Positions 37,219 to 49,091 of a stretch of DNA of 64,000 nt are shown piece by piece (positions within the stretch are counted from its first letter, which is position 1; every line of letters starts with the position of its first letter). The DNA comes from Whitmania pigra. Its lineage: Eukaryota > Annelida > Clitellata > Hirudinida > Haemopidae. The stretch spans positions 43,501-107,500 of the forward strand of contig JAJTWR010000266.1 of assembly GCA_021613335.1 (NCBI GenBank), read 5' to 3'. The notes beneath the pieces are model-generated. The model searched no databases. It worked only from the letters and a program-made list of their open reading frames with translations, and was not told the origin of the DNA. Made by a program: the position numbers and the translations under genes.

Positions 37219-39677
37219 TCCATACGAGGATCAAAATTGTAAAATACAAAAATGTTTGAAGTAAATATATATGAACTCACAAACTTTCCAGAATTTCTTT
37301 CCAATTTGATTATACCTCCAAAATCGAATTAAAATAGAATGCTAATGAGTTCGAATATGGTATAGTGACAGAGGAACCCAAGTTTTCTTTGAGGAATAAA
37401 GCTTTCAAGGCGATATGATTTTCGAATGGACCAGTACTGGTTATTGAAAGGGTCCAAGAAAAATATATTTATATGTTGGAATGCGAGGTTTTGTGCGATG
37501 GTGTTTTAAAATAAGTATACCCATTTCGTGACAAGAGGTTTAACCGCATTCAGACGACCTAAGTATGGAAATCTGGGTGCAAATGTAAGCTCTGTCTGAG
37601 AAATGTGAAGATTCGGTGAGTATTTAAATGTGAGACTATAATAACTTTCACAACTAGGTTTACTAAATACAGCCGAACCCGGTTATGTCTGGCTAGCAGA
37701 AAACCTATCGATCAACGTGTCGGTTAACTTAATAATGAGCCTTAGAAAACCTAAAACATCCCTCTACACTTTACTACACTCTTATTTCGGCATCTGGTAC
37801 GCAAACCAATTAGCATGGGTGGATTACAAACTTCTTGCAGCTTAGTGGGATATTCTTATCACAACTTGTCCATGCAGAAATAAACTTTATCAGTCAGCAA
37901 TTTCATGCTAAATTTCTACACATTCTAATTCCTAAACTTCCACATTTTAAAATTTAATGAATGGCTTTACAGAACAACAATGACACAAATTTAATAAATA
38001 TTAGCTCAAACACCTAAAAAAAATTAAAATCACATTCCAATTTATTACCAGCTTTAAACTGTTTGTTACATAAACAAATGATACAAAAAATACATGGTCA
38101 CAGTTCTAAAGCAGATTAAAATTCTGCATGGTTTCTTAAAGAATTAGCATACTGAATGGGAAGTACAAAGCAGCAGAAATTTAAATAGAAACGATGCTCT
38201 TATTTCCTTCCCCAATCATACGTGGAAACAACAAGAAGTTACGTACCACCAAGATTGCGAGATCGACTTATAAATTCGAAATGACCTCAAGGTGACACAA
38301 TGGCAGACACCTGCACCGAAAATTGGAAGAAATTCGCATTTGTCTCGACGAGGCTCGTTCGCGGTGCCGACGTCCCGGTGTGAAGCAACGATCGCAAAAG
38401 TTAGTATTAATCAATTAAAAACAAACTGCCTAGAGGAATGAGAGGCTTTTATGAAAGAAATTGACAAGCTTGTTGCCATCAGAAATACTCGATTAATGCT
38501 TAAAGGACTGTACATTAAAGAAGCATTCATAAATCTTATTACCACCCAAACAAAAAAATATTGACTCATAAATCGGTGATACGTCTGGTCTAGTGTTTAA
38601 GGCACGACACAGACAGCAGCTAAATGCACCCTAATTGGCAAACAAATTGAGAGAAGGTGCAATTAAGACATGTAATAAGCCATGCAGAAAAAATAGTGCA
38701 AGCATGTGTTCTGTCATCACATTTAATTAACCTCTCCCTAATGGAAAGGTTAATGTTGCAGCTCAATTGTTCGAAATCAACTGATCGAAACAAATGCCGA
38801 CATAATACTATGAACGGGTTGATAATATCGGAGGCGAAGGAGTGCTTTCATGGCTGGGCTTCACTCCTGAAAATAAAAGCAGATCGTTCATAACCTGTTC
38901 AATGTTCATGTCTTGGGTAAGCAATTTAGGGCATCTTAAATACCTTTGGTATCAGGCCAAAATATCAAAAAATTCAAAATATTCTGCCGGTCGGAAAATG
39001 AAAGCTGTGTAACCTATTTATACCAAATGAAGTTATAAACAAATTTCCTCCACTGAAATAGTATTTTGATTTTTTATAATATAACTATTTATACCAATGA
39101 CATTTAATGTTTAATTCAGGAAAAACATCTCAGAACCTCAAATGTGGTTGGATGTGTAATTCATGAAATTTGCTTTAAAGTTCAAATTTTTAATAATATT
39201 AACCCTAAGAAGGAACAAAATACAGATTTTGATAAAGTCCAGGTAAACAAAAATAAAACTCAACAGCATGCAAAAGACTGAGAGAGCATATTGCATGCGT
39301 ATGACACTGGAAAGCATCCTCAATAATTTCACAAATACAAGTTTTTATTTAAGAAAGGTAGTTTAGAAATGTAATAACATTAAGCAAAACTTTAGTATTC
39401 AAATAATTGACTAGAGCTAAAGTAACAGTACAAATATCATGCAAATGTTTACATTGTTGTTGTGGGTTGCTCGGGTTCCGCCATATCCGAAAAAAAAGAA
39501 AATCGAAAAAGGTTCGACCACCTAATTGACATAAATGTCTTTTCTTCTTAATGATTTTATTGAAGATTTTAAATTAATTAGTAGTCAATATTAATTATTA
39601 ATTAGCAGTGAATAACATTGAAAAAAACTATATATTTTGGGACAATTCCTTGAAACCAAAACACAAAAGATGTAAAA
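37219..39677. other. Intergenic between ERMP1 5' side and NDE1 3' side
   Basis: ERMP1 upstream region and NDE1 3' flank, about 2.5 kb. A CpG-rich patch at 38300-38400 contains an ATG in good context at 38301 opening 23 codons (MADTCTENWKKFAF and so on) before a GTGTGA that could be a donor; no partner exon was found. A tRNA-like A-box string (TGGTCTAGTGTTTAAGGCAC) occurs near 38588. Neither is enough to call a gene. Confidence 0.45.
39556..39561 (-). terminator. Candidate poly(A) signal for NDE1
   Basis: AATAAA on the minus strand about 117 nt past the NDE1 stop codon, the nearest match to the canonical signal. Confidence 0.4.
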
Positions 39678-42600
39678 TTAATCATTAGGAGACCTTCTAT
39701 TTAGAATTTGGGATTGTCTCCCATTGCCAATGCCATTGCAGTGTTCACCAAGGGTGGAGTGGTCAGTTTTCTGTCTGACCACCGAGGTTGTCTTGTTGCA
39801 ATTTCTGATGGCTGCCAGTTTGGATTCTATGCTCTGTTTAACAATCATTTAAATAATTCAGTTTTATGAATGGGATTTAAATAATAATATAAAGAGGTTG
39901 CATGCTTAATTTAAATATACTGGGTGTCAATAATAAAGGATTCCAAAGAGAATGGAGAGGATCTACTAAATGGAAGAGGATGAACAGTGAAACAGATGAT
40001 TTTGTTCACCATTAGTGATGGAGCCATTTCAAGAGGCCAATCAAAACAATTCAAGAAATTAAGATACAGTCAAACCAAAAGTAGTAAGATTATTTACAGT
40101 ACCTGCCATTAAGGTGACTTATTAAATTGCAAAAATTAATATTTAAGATTAATTAAAATCCTGCAAATACATTTATTGTTCAAGAACGTACCCCAAATCT
40201 TTTCATGAGGTCGTTGACAATTCCGATGGCTGTTATACAAGCTTGAGGCGTTAAAGGTGAGCTCGGTGTCTTATCAGAGGATTCTTTAATGAACAATGCA
40301 AAACTATTTAATCCTGGGTCATTATGAAAGATTGAAAATAATTTAGAATGAAGTAACATTGACCTGCATCTGAAGCCGCTTAAGAATGAATTTTTTTTAT
40401 GCTACTTCATTTATTGCAGAAAATATTAACATGGTTCATACAGGAACTTGAAAACCAAAATTTAGGACTTTTGAGAACCTTCTACTCCATTTTTTAGGAC
40501 CAATAATAATAACCAAAATAACTGTATTTAGATTAATTGGGTGCATTCTTAAGCAGCTAAAACAAAGGGACCTATTTCCCCACTAATTGTTATTTCAACG
40601 AAGCTGTTACTAATAAAATCTCAGAACATTATTATTTTTTAAGACTACCAAAGCTAAGGGAGAATTCCCGCAAACCAATACCAATACGAGGCACGAATTG
40701 AAGAAGATAGTAAATTGACCGTATAACTAAGAATAAATTGTTTGTCCATGATAGTAATTTCAGTAATGTTAAGCTAAGTTATTATTTCTTCTATATAAAT
40801 CTACAGTACTCATTGACACCAATAAACTCACTGATAGCTCTGAGTGGAGTGTTCTGTATATCAAAGGTTTGCCTGGATTCTGTGGCAATTTGAGGTGGAC
40901 TGCTGGGGGTGAGGGGTGCCTCTGGTGTGGCCATGGAAACATCGTCAATTTCAACTGTCTTATCTCGGACAGCAACATCATTCTGGAGGTCTGGAGATTA
41001 ATTATTTTTAATGTAAATTAAAGTAAAAAAATAAAGCATTAATCAACAACTAAATTTGTTAATAATGATGGAAATCCTACCACATTTGAAACAATTATTT
41101 GCACTCATGCTCAGTCACTTTTAAATTTCAAACACTCTTTCTAATCTGATCCTGATGGCATTACAAATGAACCCCTTAAAAATTGTTTTGATAGACTTTC
41201 CATTCTGCCAATAAGCATGAGGTATCTCATTATTAGAGCTCTGCTTATGTTACCCCTTAAAAAAGTCTAACCAAAACTGATTATGCAGTAATGGATATGT
41301 GATCAGCAGTGCAACTCAAGAAGTTTGCTTGGACCTATGCTTTTCCTAATTTACATAAATGATCTTCAGATGCATTTACTGATGATTCAAATTTAAAAAA
41401 AAAGGTAAATAGTTGAGATAAATTAAATGATAATATTATATATAATTGTAAATTTAAGATAAAATAATTGGTAATAATTCAAACACTAATAATAAAAGTA
41501 AATCAACCTCGAAGGTCTTCCTTGTATCTCTCAACTTCGACAGCCAGATCTTCTTTCTCAAATGTGAGGTAAGCAACCATCTCTGTTTGCTGATATTAAT
41601 GAAATAGATAATCGTCATGATGATAGATATAACGTTATTTTAATTCAAATCATTTTTTAATTTTAACAAACAATAAATTCTGATATTTTTACCACAATCA
41701 TGCAAAAATTCAACATACTTAAGTTTAAATTATTATTTTAAGTTTAAATTGATATTTAAACATTACTAAACGAAAATCAAAAATATTTCTTAATCAAAAT
41801 TTTTGAATAAATGTTATGTTTCCAATGTTATGCTTAACAAAAATATGATTAAAGAATACCAATAACTCAATAATGTAGTTGCTATATTCAACTGATATTA
41901 TTATGCCACCATTAGAGTCATTCTAAAATATAATATGTTGTATGTTTAAGTCTAGATTTTAGTTGATGTTGTTTTAGTTGAATTACAAAGAATTACTAAT
42001 TACCTCGTCGAGTTTTTGCTGAATGTATTCCAGCGATGCTGTTATAGCTCTGCATAAAGTGAGCAATGAAATATTGATAAGTTAGAATAAATAATTAATT
42101 CATTAACTTAATAATAATAATATGTAAAGATTTAAATTTAATGAAAAAATAACATTATTATGACCTGCTGGAGTTTTCAAGTTTGTCGTTTTCTATTTCA
42201 AGTTTGACAATCCGCACTTTCTGTGAATTAATAGTTTCTTCTGCTGTCGAGAGCTTTGTCTCAAGGTCATTTATGCTTTTTGAGGTCTGTTGCCTGTGCC
42301 TACCAAATTTCTCCTGTCAATCAAATTCAAGATTTGAAGTTACAAACCTAGATCAACATTAAATATAATATCATCCTTAACAATGTTTCTTCCAAAAAAA
42401 ATCATATAATAAAATCATAAATTAAAATAAATCATAAAATATTAGTCCAAATTATATTATTTTGTGTATTCAAATTATTATTCTTCAGACACTCCAATCA
42501 CAATTGGAGTTGCATTCCTGAATGGTGAAGTGGCAGCAGGTTGTGTTTGCAACCTTGCCTGCATTGCCTCAGACGACTACATAAAGGTTATTTCAATCAA

Positions 42601-43778
42601 AAAGTGCCTTCCCATCCCGTTAGGCACTCAAAACATTTGATAAACACAAATAGCAAAGAAAACAATTAATTTAATTAATCTTGTTATATTTTAATAATGG
42701 TTCCTTCAAGATGCTTTGCTTAGTGGGAGAAATGGCAATATTTCAATCTTTTATGTCACTAAACAACCTCAAATATTGTTATTACAGAATTTATTGCACA
42801 TTGTCTACATAAGGAAAAAATATATTTAAAACCGAAATCAGACAAAAATTGTCTCCATAAAAATATGGACGTTCCCTGGTTTGAGAGCTTTGGATAAAGC
42901 TTTCCCATATCATAATGAAACCAAATATTTGCAAACTCACTGAGATGTCTGTCTGGTCATCTTTCAGCTTATTGAGTTGTTTTGAGAGTTCTAAATTCTG
43001 CTTTTCAAGAGATTTTATTTGATATTCCAACTCCATCTCGAGTTCTTTGCTGCTCGACTGGAACTCATCAAACTCTTCTTTCATCTGTTCATATCTAAAA
43101 TAATGACAATATTTGCAATGATGTCAATTTAATAAATTATCTGTTCAAGATTATGATTTGCCTCCATCACAATTGTGAATTAATTAAAATTATATCACTA
43201 TTTTATATATAAAATTATATTGTGGCACTCTTGGTCTGTTCAGTAACTATGAATGTGTCTTACTAACTTGCTTTATTTGTCTGATTTGTTTAATTACTTT
43301 ATTTTTATTTGGTTTGATTGCTTATTGAGTGTTGGTTCTCTGAATGGTCTATGGCATCGAAAATGCTCATTTAGGGCAAAATATCAGGTGAAAAATGTAA
43401 ATACATTGGAAATATACAATAGCTTATACACATTAATCATGTTTTATTTGTTTATAGGTGGGATTTTTGTCCAAAAAACAAATAAACTAAACACAACATA
43501 CAAAATTCCTAAATAAACTCATACACAAAGTCAATAAACGTACAAGTAAATAGGGTGAATAAAATGGAATGTCTGTCAAATATTAAAAACTAAAAATGTA
43601 ATGCATATTGCTGGCAATAGTAGCATTAACAGTGAACAAACAATTTAAAAACAAAACAAACACTGTAAAAATATTCATAATATTCGAAACTTCACCTCTC
43701 CTTACAATCCATAGCCAAACTTTTCCAGTAAGAAATCTCCTCTGATGTGTTGCGAAATTCTCTAATTTCTGTAGCCAT
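39678..43778 (-). CDS. NDE1: Nuclear distribution protein NudE (NDE1/NDEL1)
   Basis: Eight exons in phase give about 306 aa: 43778-43696, 43094-42941, 42313-42165, 42049-42004, 41589-41508, 40990-40832, 40283-40192, 39833-39678. Human NDE1 and NDEL1 are 335-345 aa. The N-terminal two thirds form a long coiled coil starting EEISYWKSLAMDCKERYEQM, which in known members binds dynein and LIS1. A Pro/Ser/Thr-rich linker (TPEAPLTPSSPP) follows. The C-terminal family block has SPLTPQACITAIGIVNDLMK and IESKLAAIRNCNK. The protein links LIS1 to dynein at centrosomes, kinetochores and nuclear envelopes. Invertebrates usually carry one gene for both vertebrate paralogues, so NDE1 stands for the pair. It lies head to head with SLX1. 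Confidence 0.93.
41150..41405 (+). mobile_element. LINE reverse-transcriptase relic
   Basis: In an NDE1 intron, one frame reads SDPDGITNEPLKNCFDRLS at the left. After frameshifts, LLGPMLFLIYINDLQ and AFTDDSNL appear; these are the RT domain 4 and FADD-type catalytic motifs. Frames are broken, so this is a dead 5'-truncated copy, possibly the same family as the tail at 3466. Confidence 0.6.
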
Positions 43779-44674
43779 AGTGGCGGCAGTAGCTGTTTTT
43801 GAAGCGAGGAAATCAAATGATTTTCGGCGAAAATTACGAAAGTCGTAATAAACAGCAGTTAACTCGAATCCACAGAATCCAATCCCGGTGAACCGCCCTA
43901 TGTTTATGAATTTGTAATTTTGGAAATGAAACAATCCCGTTTCTTAAATTTTATTAGCTGGGAAGCATTAAGTTACTTAACCTCCGATCACCATCGCTGT
44001 TATATGATAATCAAATCTGAAAGGTTCACTATCAGAAGAATTTTTTAATATTTCAACTTCTTAAAATTTTGATAATTATATTAAAATTTAAAAAATGTTA
44101 AAACGAATTAAAGCAATTTTAGTGAAATTTTTATTTAGCATATTCATTACATGTGATTAAAGCCTGTTGGCTGTTCTTTTAAACAACGATTACTTTTAAC
44201 TAAATTTCGAGAGCGAATAAACAGAGGATGTTGAGCAAATAACAGAGAAGCCGCATCCATATATAAAACTATATAATAGAAGAGAAGCATAAATGTTTTA
44301 AAGTCTAAATGCCGCCCTCTGAGAATTGAGGAATCTAAAATCAACCAAAATTTTTTTTATAGTTTAGATTAAGCAAACACCCATGTAGTTTTAAACTATT
44401 AAAATAAATTAATCGAGGTAATGATTAAATTTGAGGCAAAATCCGAAAATCTCTCATTTATTCAAGAAAAAAATCCCATTTCTGCGTTCCCACTGCGGTG
44501 CATTCGGTTTTAGTCTTTTATTAGGCTTATTGTGAGCGGTGAAAAAATAGAAAATGTCAAGTTATTTGATCAGTTTGGAATAATGTTTATGTTTATGAGT
44601 TCATTTCTCTGGGCTGGCCTCAAATCGTGATTGGATTTTTCGTTTACGTAAACGTAAAATAGTAAAATATTTGA
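43779..44674. promoter_or_regulatory. Divergent NDE1 / SLX1 intergenic region
   Basis: About 900 bp separate the start codons of NDE1 (-) and SLX1 (+). It must contain both promoters and 5' leaders. It is AT-rich without a clear TATA box or CpG cluster. The frame at 44147-44344 (minus) has no family resemblance. Confidence 0.5.
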
Positions 44675-46500
44675 ATGCACGAAATAGAAAACTTTTACGG
44701 TGTTTATTTATTGTATTGCCTCAATCCAAAATATAGAGGAAGAACCTACGTTGGTTTCACAGTAAACCCTAACCGTCGTATACGCCAACACAATCAAGGC
44801 AAACAGGCTGGTGGAGCGAGAAAAACTCATGGAAAAGGCCCATGGTGAATTATAACATTTCATTAATGAAGAAATACTTTTCACTGAAATTTAATTGATA
44901 AAATTACTAAATTGTTGAGATGAAAAGAGTGCCTTATTAGTGATTCAAGGATAATTAATTTTCTATAGAAAATGGCTTATATTAATTGATATGAAAGCTA
45001 GTCCTTTAATGTTTAAAATTGTGATTTAAATTTTATTGATTACAGGGAAATGGTGCTTATCATACACGGCTTCCCAAACATGATATCAGCTTTAAGGGTA
45101 ATTGTTAAATATTTATTATTAATTAAATGTCATGTTTGTTATTTATCATTCCATGTTGAAGACATGCATAGTCACAACTCAATACTTATTAAGTAACATT
45201 ACTAACATAATATTATGCACTTGCTAATAATTGTTTGCAATCTGTTTACTTTGGGCAGTTTGAATGGGCCTGGACGAAACCAAAAATGTCTCGACGTCTA
45301 AGGCACCTTCCCACAAAGAAGAGGAGCGAGAAGAAGTTCGATCATGGAATCACAGTTCTCTGTCACATGCTTTCAACCGGACCTTGGAACAGATTGCCAC
45401 TGACCATTAGATGGCTTAAGCAGGAATATCAGGTGGTAGTAGTAATTTAGAGTGGTGGTTCGATTTGACCACTTTATTATGATGATGACAATGTCAATAG
45501 TGGCAATGTTAATTTTAATTGGAAGAATTAAATTTTTAATGTGATGTTTAGAGAGATCTAGGTATGATCTTGGATCCTCCCAGACACATGGCTATAGAAT
45601 ATGGCCCAGTAAGGACCTTAAAAGTGAAGGGCCAAACAAATTCTGAAGCTCCAAACAGCCTTGAAAACAGTTTCTGTATTCTGTGTTGCAGCACTATCAA
45701 GGTTATAAATTTGTAAATGTCACGGTACATGCAGCTCTTAATTTAAAAGTTAATACTTAAACTAACTAAATTAAAAACTAAATTAAAAAACTGCTTGCTG
45801 ATTTATTCAAGAAATAATTAATTTTTAAACTGCAATCATCATAGATGTTGTGATTATAATCAAATGAAATTTCAAATTTGTTATCACTTTCAGAATGCCC
45901 TTGAAGAAAATATCTCATGTTTTGGCTGCAAAGCAGTTTTCCATGCCATTTGCCTTGCCAGTAAGTTTTTGCAATCAACGACTGACAGCAATCAACTCTT
46001 GCCAATAGAGGGAATTTGCCCTTGTTGTTCATTGTGTGTGTTATGGGGAGATTTAGTTCGCTACAAGAGAGGATGCTACCAAAGTGAAATTGAGGACTCC
46101 CAGGTTTGTGGTCAGAGGCTGGCACTTGGTTAACATGGCTCAAGTGTCATTTTATATTTCTGCATTCCTCTAATGAAATTTTCATTCTTATTTATTTGTT
46201 AAACTGCCACTAAATGTAAAGAAATTTGTTGCTTTTGAGAAATCTTCAAATAATCCACACCAAGCCCCGGGTGCAAAATGCATAATTTTAATAAATTTGA
46301 CGGCATTAACTTCTTATCATTTGTGTTATGTAAAAACCCAGTAATTTATGGTTCCAAATCAATTTACAAATGACACTGAAAAATATAACCTAACTTCAAC
46401 ACTGATTTTACTTTCAAGAATTTATTTTACACTCATTTTGCAGTTCCAAGATTTTTCAGAAGAAGCATTCACCAAATGGTCTAAAGAGATAGAAAGCTGA
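44675..46500 (+). CDS. SLX1: Structure-specific endonuclease subunit SLX1
   Basis: Six exons in phase give 270 aa (human SLX1A 275): 44675-44844, 45046-45097, 45259-45432, 45552-45701, 45894-46103, 46444-46500. The GIY-YIG nuclease domain comes first with [27 protein letters not shown] and FEWAWTKP, including the Tyr, Arg and His positions expected of the active site. The C-terminal zinc domain follows: CILCC, CFGC, FHAICL and CPCC, a RING/PHD-like set of ligands. SLX1 works with the SLX4 scaffold to cut branched DNA such as Holliday junctions and 5' flaps in the nucleus. The ATG at 44675 is the first in frame and sits 8 codons before the family block. Exon 4 was placed with an acceptor ending at 45551, the only one that keeps phase. 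Confidence 0.95.
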
Positions 46501-47353
46501 AGAGACAAGAAGTTTGGAATTCACCTCTGCAGATAACAAAGCATATTTATAAATAAACTATGGCATGATTAAAGCATTACTTATCAAATGCTTAGAAGTT
46601 CATTTGGTCAGGATAAGAGATACAACTAATGTTAAAGAATTAATCAAAGAATCAAATGCATTGCAATAAATAAGATTTGACTGTTTATCGATACAGATTT
46701 TACATCTTTCATAATTCATAAATGCAAATTTTGTTTTGGGTATATGTGCTGCAAAGGCATTTTCATTGTATTTAAAATTCTTTATGCAAATTTCCTCTAC
46801 TATATTGTCCAAAAATTAACAGCACAAAATATCGCATCTGTTCTCACCATCCTAGCCTACAAATATGCCAAGAGGTAATTTTTAAATTATATTTTTACTC
46901 TCTATCACCAACAGGGTGACCAAATCCTAATGTCTTGTAACTGTTGAACAGAATTTTAAGTTTACAATTTTGATGAATAATGGGAAATCTCTGGCATTTT
47001 CTCGAGCGTAAAAGTGAATGTGATAGTGAAACTGTTTTCATAGCTTGATTAGAGATATTAAGGCATTTTGTTGAACATGTCTAAGTGGTATTTTATAATG
47101 GATGGATGTGAATTAATTGAATGCTTATGACATAAGAGTAAACAAGTGAATGCAAAAGTCATGTGATTCATGTGGAGATAGATAGTCATTGAAAGACTTA
47201 GCAATTGCAAATAATTAAAATTAATAAAGCACCATGATGAGCCAAAGCAAAGTAAAAAAGCCACAAATATTCACAAATTTATGGTACTGTCTCTTGAGCA
47301 GAATCTGGAGGCCTAAGGTAAATTAATATGTGGCTTGTTTGTAAATGTTTGCA
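46501..47353. other. Convergent 3' region, SLX1 / VWC-PPxY gene
   Basis: AT-rich 3' flanks of two converging genes. Minus-strand frames at 46600-46812 and 47058-47264 have no family resemblance. An AATAAA for SLX1 lies at 46552. Confidence 0.5.
46552..46557 (+). terminator. Candidate poly(A) signal for SLX1
   Basis: Canonical AATAAA about 50 nt after the SLX1 stop codon. Confidence 0.5.
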
Positions 47354-49091
47354 TCAAGTTAGATCTCCAGTGGGAGAGACTTCGCCGACGACCCGATTTG
47401 GAAAATCTGTGGCAACTGCCCCGTCGATCGATTCGATGTCGCCGGGAATCCTCGCCGGCTCCGAGTTGTCTCTTTCTGAGTAAGGGGGTGGGGGTTCATA
47501 AGGTGGTGGCCAATCTTCATTCTTTACATATAAGGTTTCATAGCTAGGAGGAGTAAGGCCAATAATGTTTGAATCTGTGCCGGGGGTACCGGTTGTGGCA
47601 GGACCCGTTGATGGGCTAAAATCAGATATTCTTACATTGTCATCCAAGTCAGACGCACCATCCCTGATGGGAGTTATATGCACCAAGCGACCAAAATCTG
47701 AAATGCTGGGGAATCCAGAAACGTTTCTGGTTCGCCCAAGCATTCTTCTTAATTGAGCTAAGCCATCAAGGTTGTTGTTGCTGTTGAGATCAGAGAATGG
47801 CAAAAGGTTCTGCCTGGCCAGACCTGACCTTTGACCTACAAGATAGTCAAATTAACTTAATACTACATTGTACAACACTACATTTACTGTTTTAGAGATG
47901 AATAACTAATTTTAAAAGTAAATAATTTCACTCACTGAGAGAATTAAGCAGTGCCTGTCTTCTCTTGAGTCTCATTAGCATAAATATGAAAAGTGAGATG
48001 ATTATTGAAATGGTAAGTGCAGTTGCCCCAAATCTAGCACCCTGCTTGATAGTATCACCTTCTGAATGTTATTTAAACAATTTGTGGTAATTAGTAATTG
48101 CCACAAATTAATTTATAATCAACTTTACTAGTGAACATATTACATTATTCATTATTCGAAATGAATGATGAGATGTTTCGAAAAGGTAATTGGTCAGAAT
48201 GCATAAAAAAACTTTCTGACCAACTAGTATTGATAAAGTATTAAATTACTGCATTTATGATTAAGAAAATAATCCCTCCTTACCTACAGAGACAACTTTG
48301 ATGAAAGGAGTACTTTGGGAGTTAATAGACAAACAGTTGAACTTGCAGCAGTCATCTGCCCTCTGTTTTCAAAATCAAAGCAGTTAGTTTGTTCATAATA
48401 TTGATATGTCATACTTTAATCCAAGGCCAATGCAAAAATAAATATTTTTAAAATGTAACATCATAACAATCTTGAATTTAGGCCAACATATTGTAAATAA
48501 CTATGATTAGTACACCACAATTACTTATAAAATATTAGATATGACATTGTTTAATATCATAATTATACATCAATAACTATAAAGAATTTTGAAAAGTCTA
48601 AGGCTGCTAATTAAGCCCAAAAGTTACCTGAATAAAACTGTTGCATCCTATCCAAGGTGTAGTGCACATTTTGCTGGTGCACAAGACACTCAAGCCATTC
48701 GAACATAGGCATATTCTGCAGCGATCAGCTTGAAAATATGACCCAGATCGGACAGACTGATTCTTCAAATCTCGACACGTATTTGTCATATCTTTTTAAT
48801 TAGATTTTATCCGATATAAATTTAATTTGAGCAATAAACCAGTCCCTTACATCTTGAGGTAGCTAATCGAATAAAACGTAGCCTAATGGCTTGAAAAGAC
48901 CTTCTTTAAATGAAGACTTTCAGAGATACAATAATTTGTAAGTTTACTAAACGAATTTTGTAGAGGGTAATTAATTTACTAGGTTTGTCCAAGACAGAAT
49001 ATATCGATTCGCCCACAAAACGAATCTTATACATCACAAGCAAAAAAAGAAAAAAAACGATACCAAAAATAAACACACTCCACAAAGTCAA
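47354..49091 (-). CDS. Type I membrane protein, VWC-like ectodomain and PPxY tail
   Basis: Five exons in phase give about 319 aa: 49091-48980, 48791-48628, 48362-48284, 48058-47936, 47835-47354. Exon 1 encodes a strongly hydrophobic N-terminus (MTLWSVFIFGIVFFLFLLVM), a signal peptide or anchor. Exons 2-3 encode a compact cysteine-rich domain with the spacing C...CRICLC...C...C...C...CC...C, as in von Willebrand C domains. Exon 4 encodes one TM helix (TALTISIIISLFIFMLM) followed by basic residues. Exon 5 is a 160-residue cytoplasmic tail with TPPSYETLY and PPPPYS, likely ligands for WW-domain proteins such as NEDD4-type ubiquitin ligases. DGCR2/IDD-like proteins share the VWC-TM-tail order, but no lectin domain is present here. 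I cannot name the family with confidence. Confidence 0.75.
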
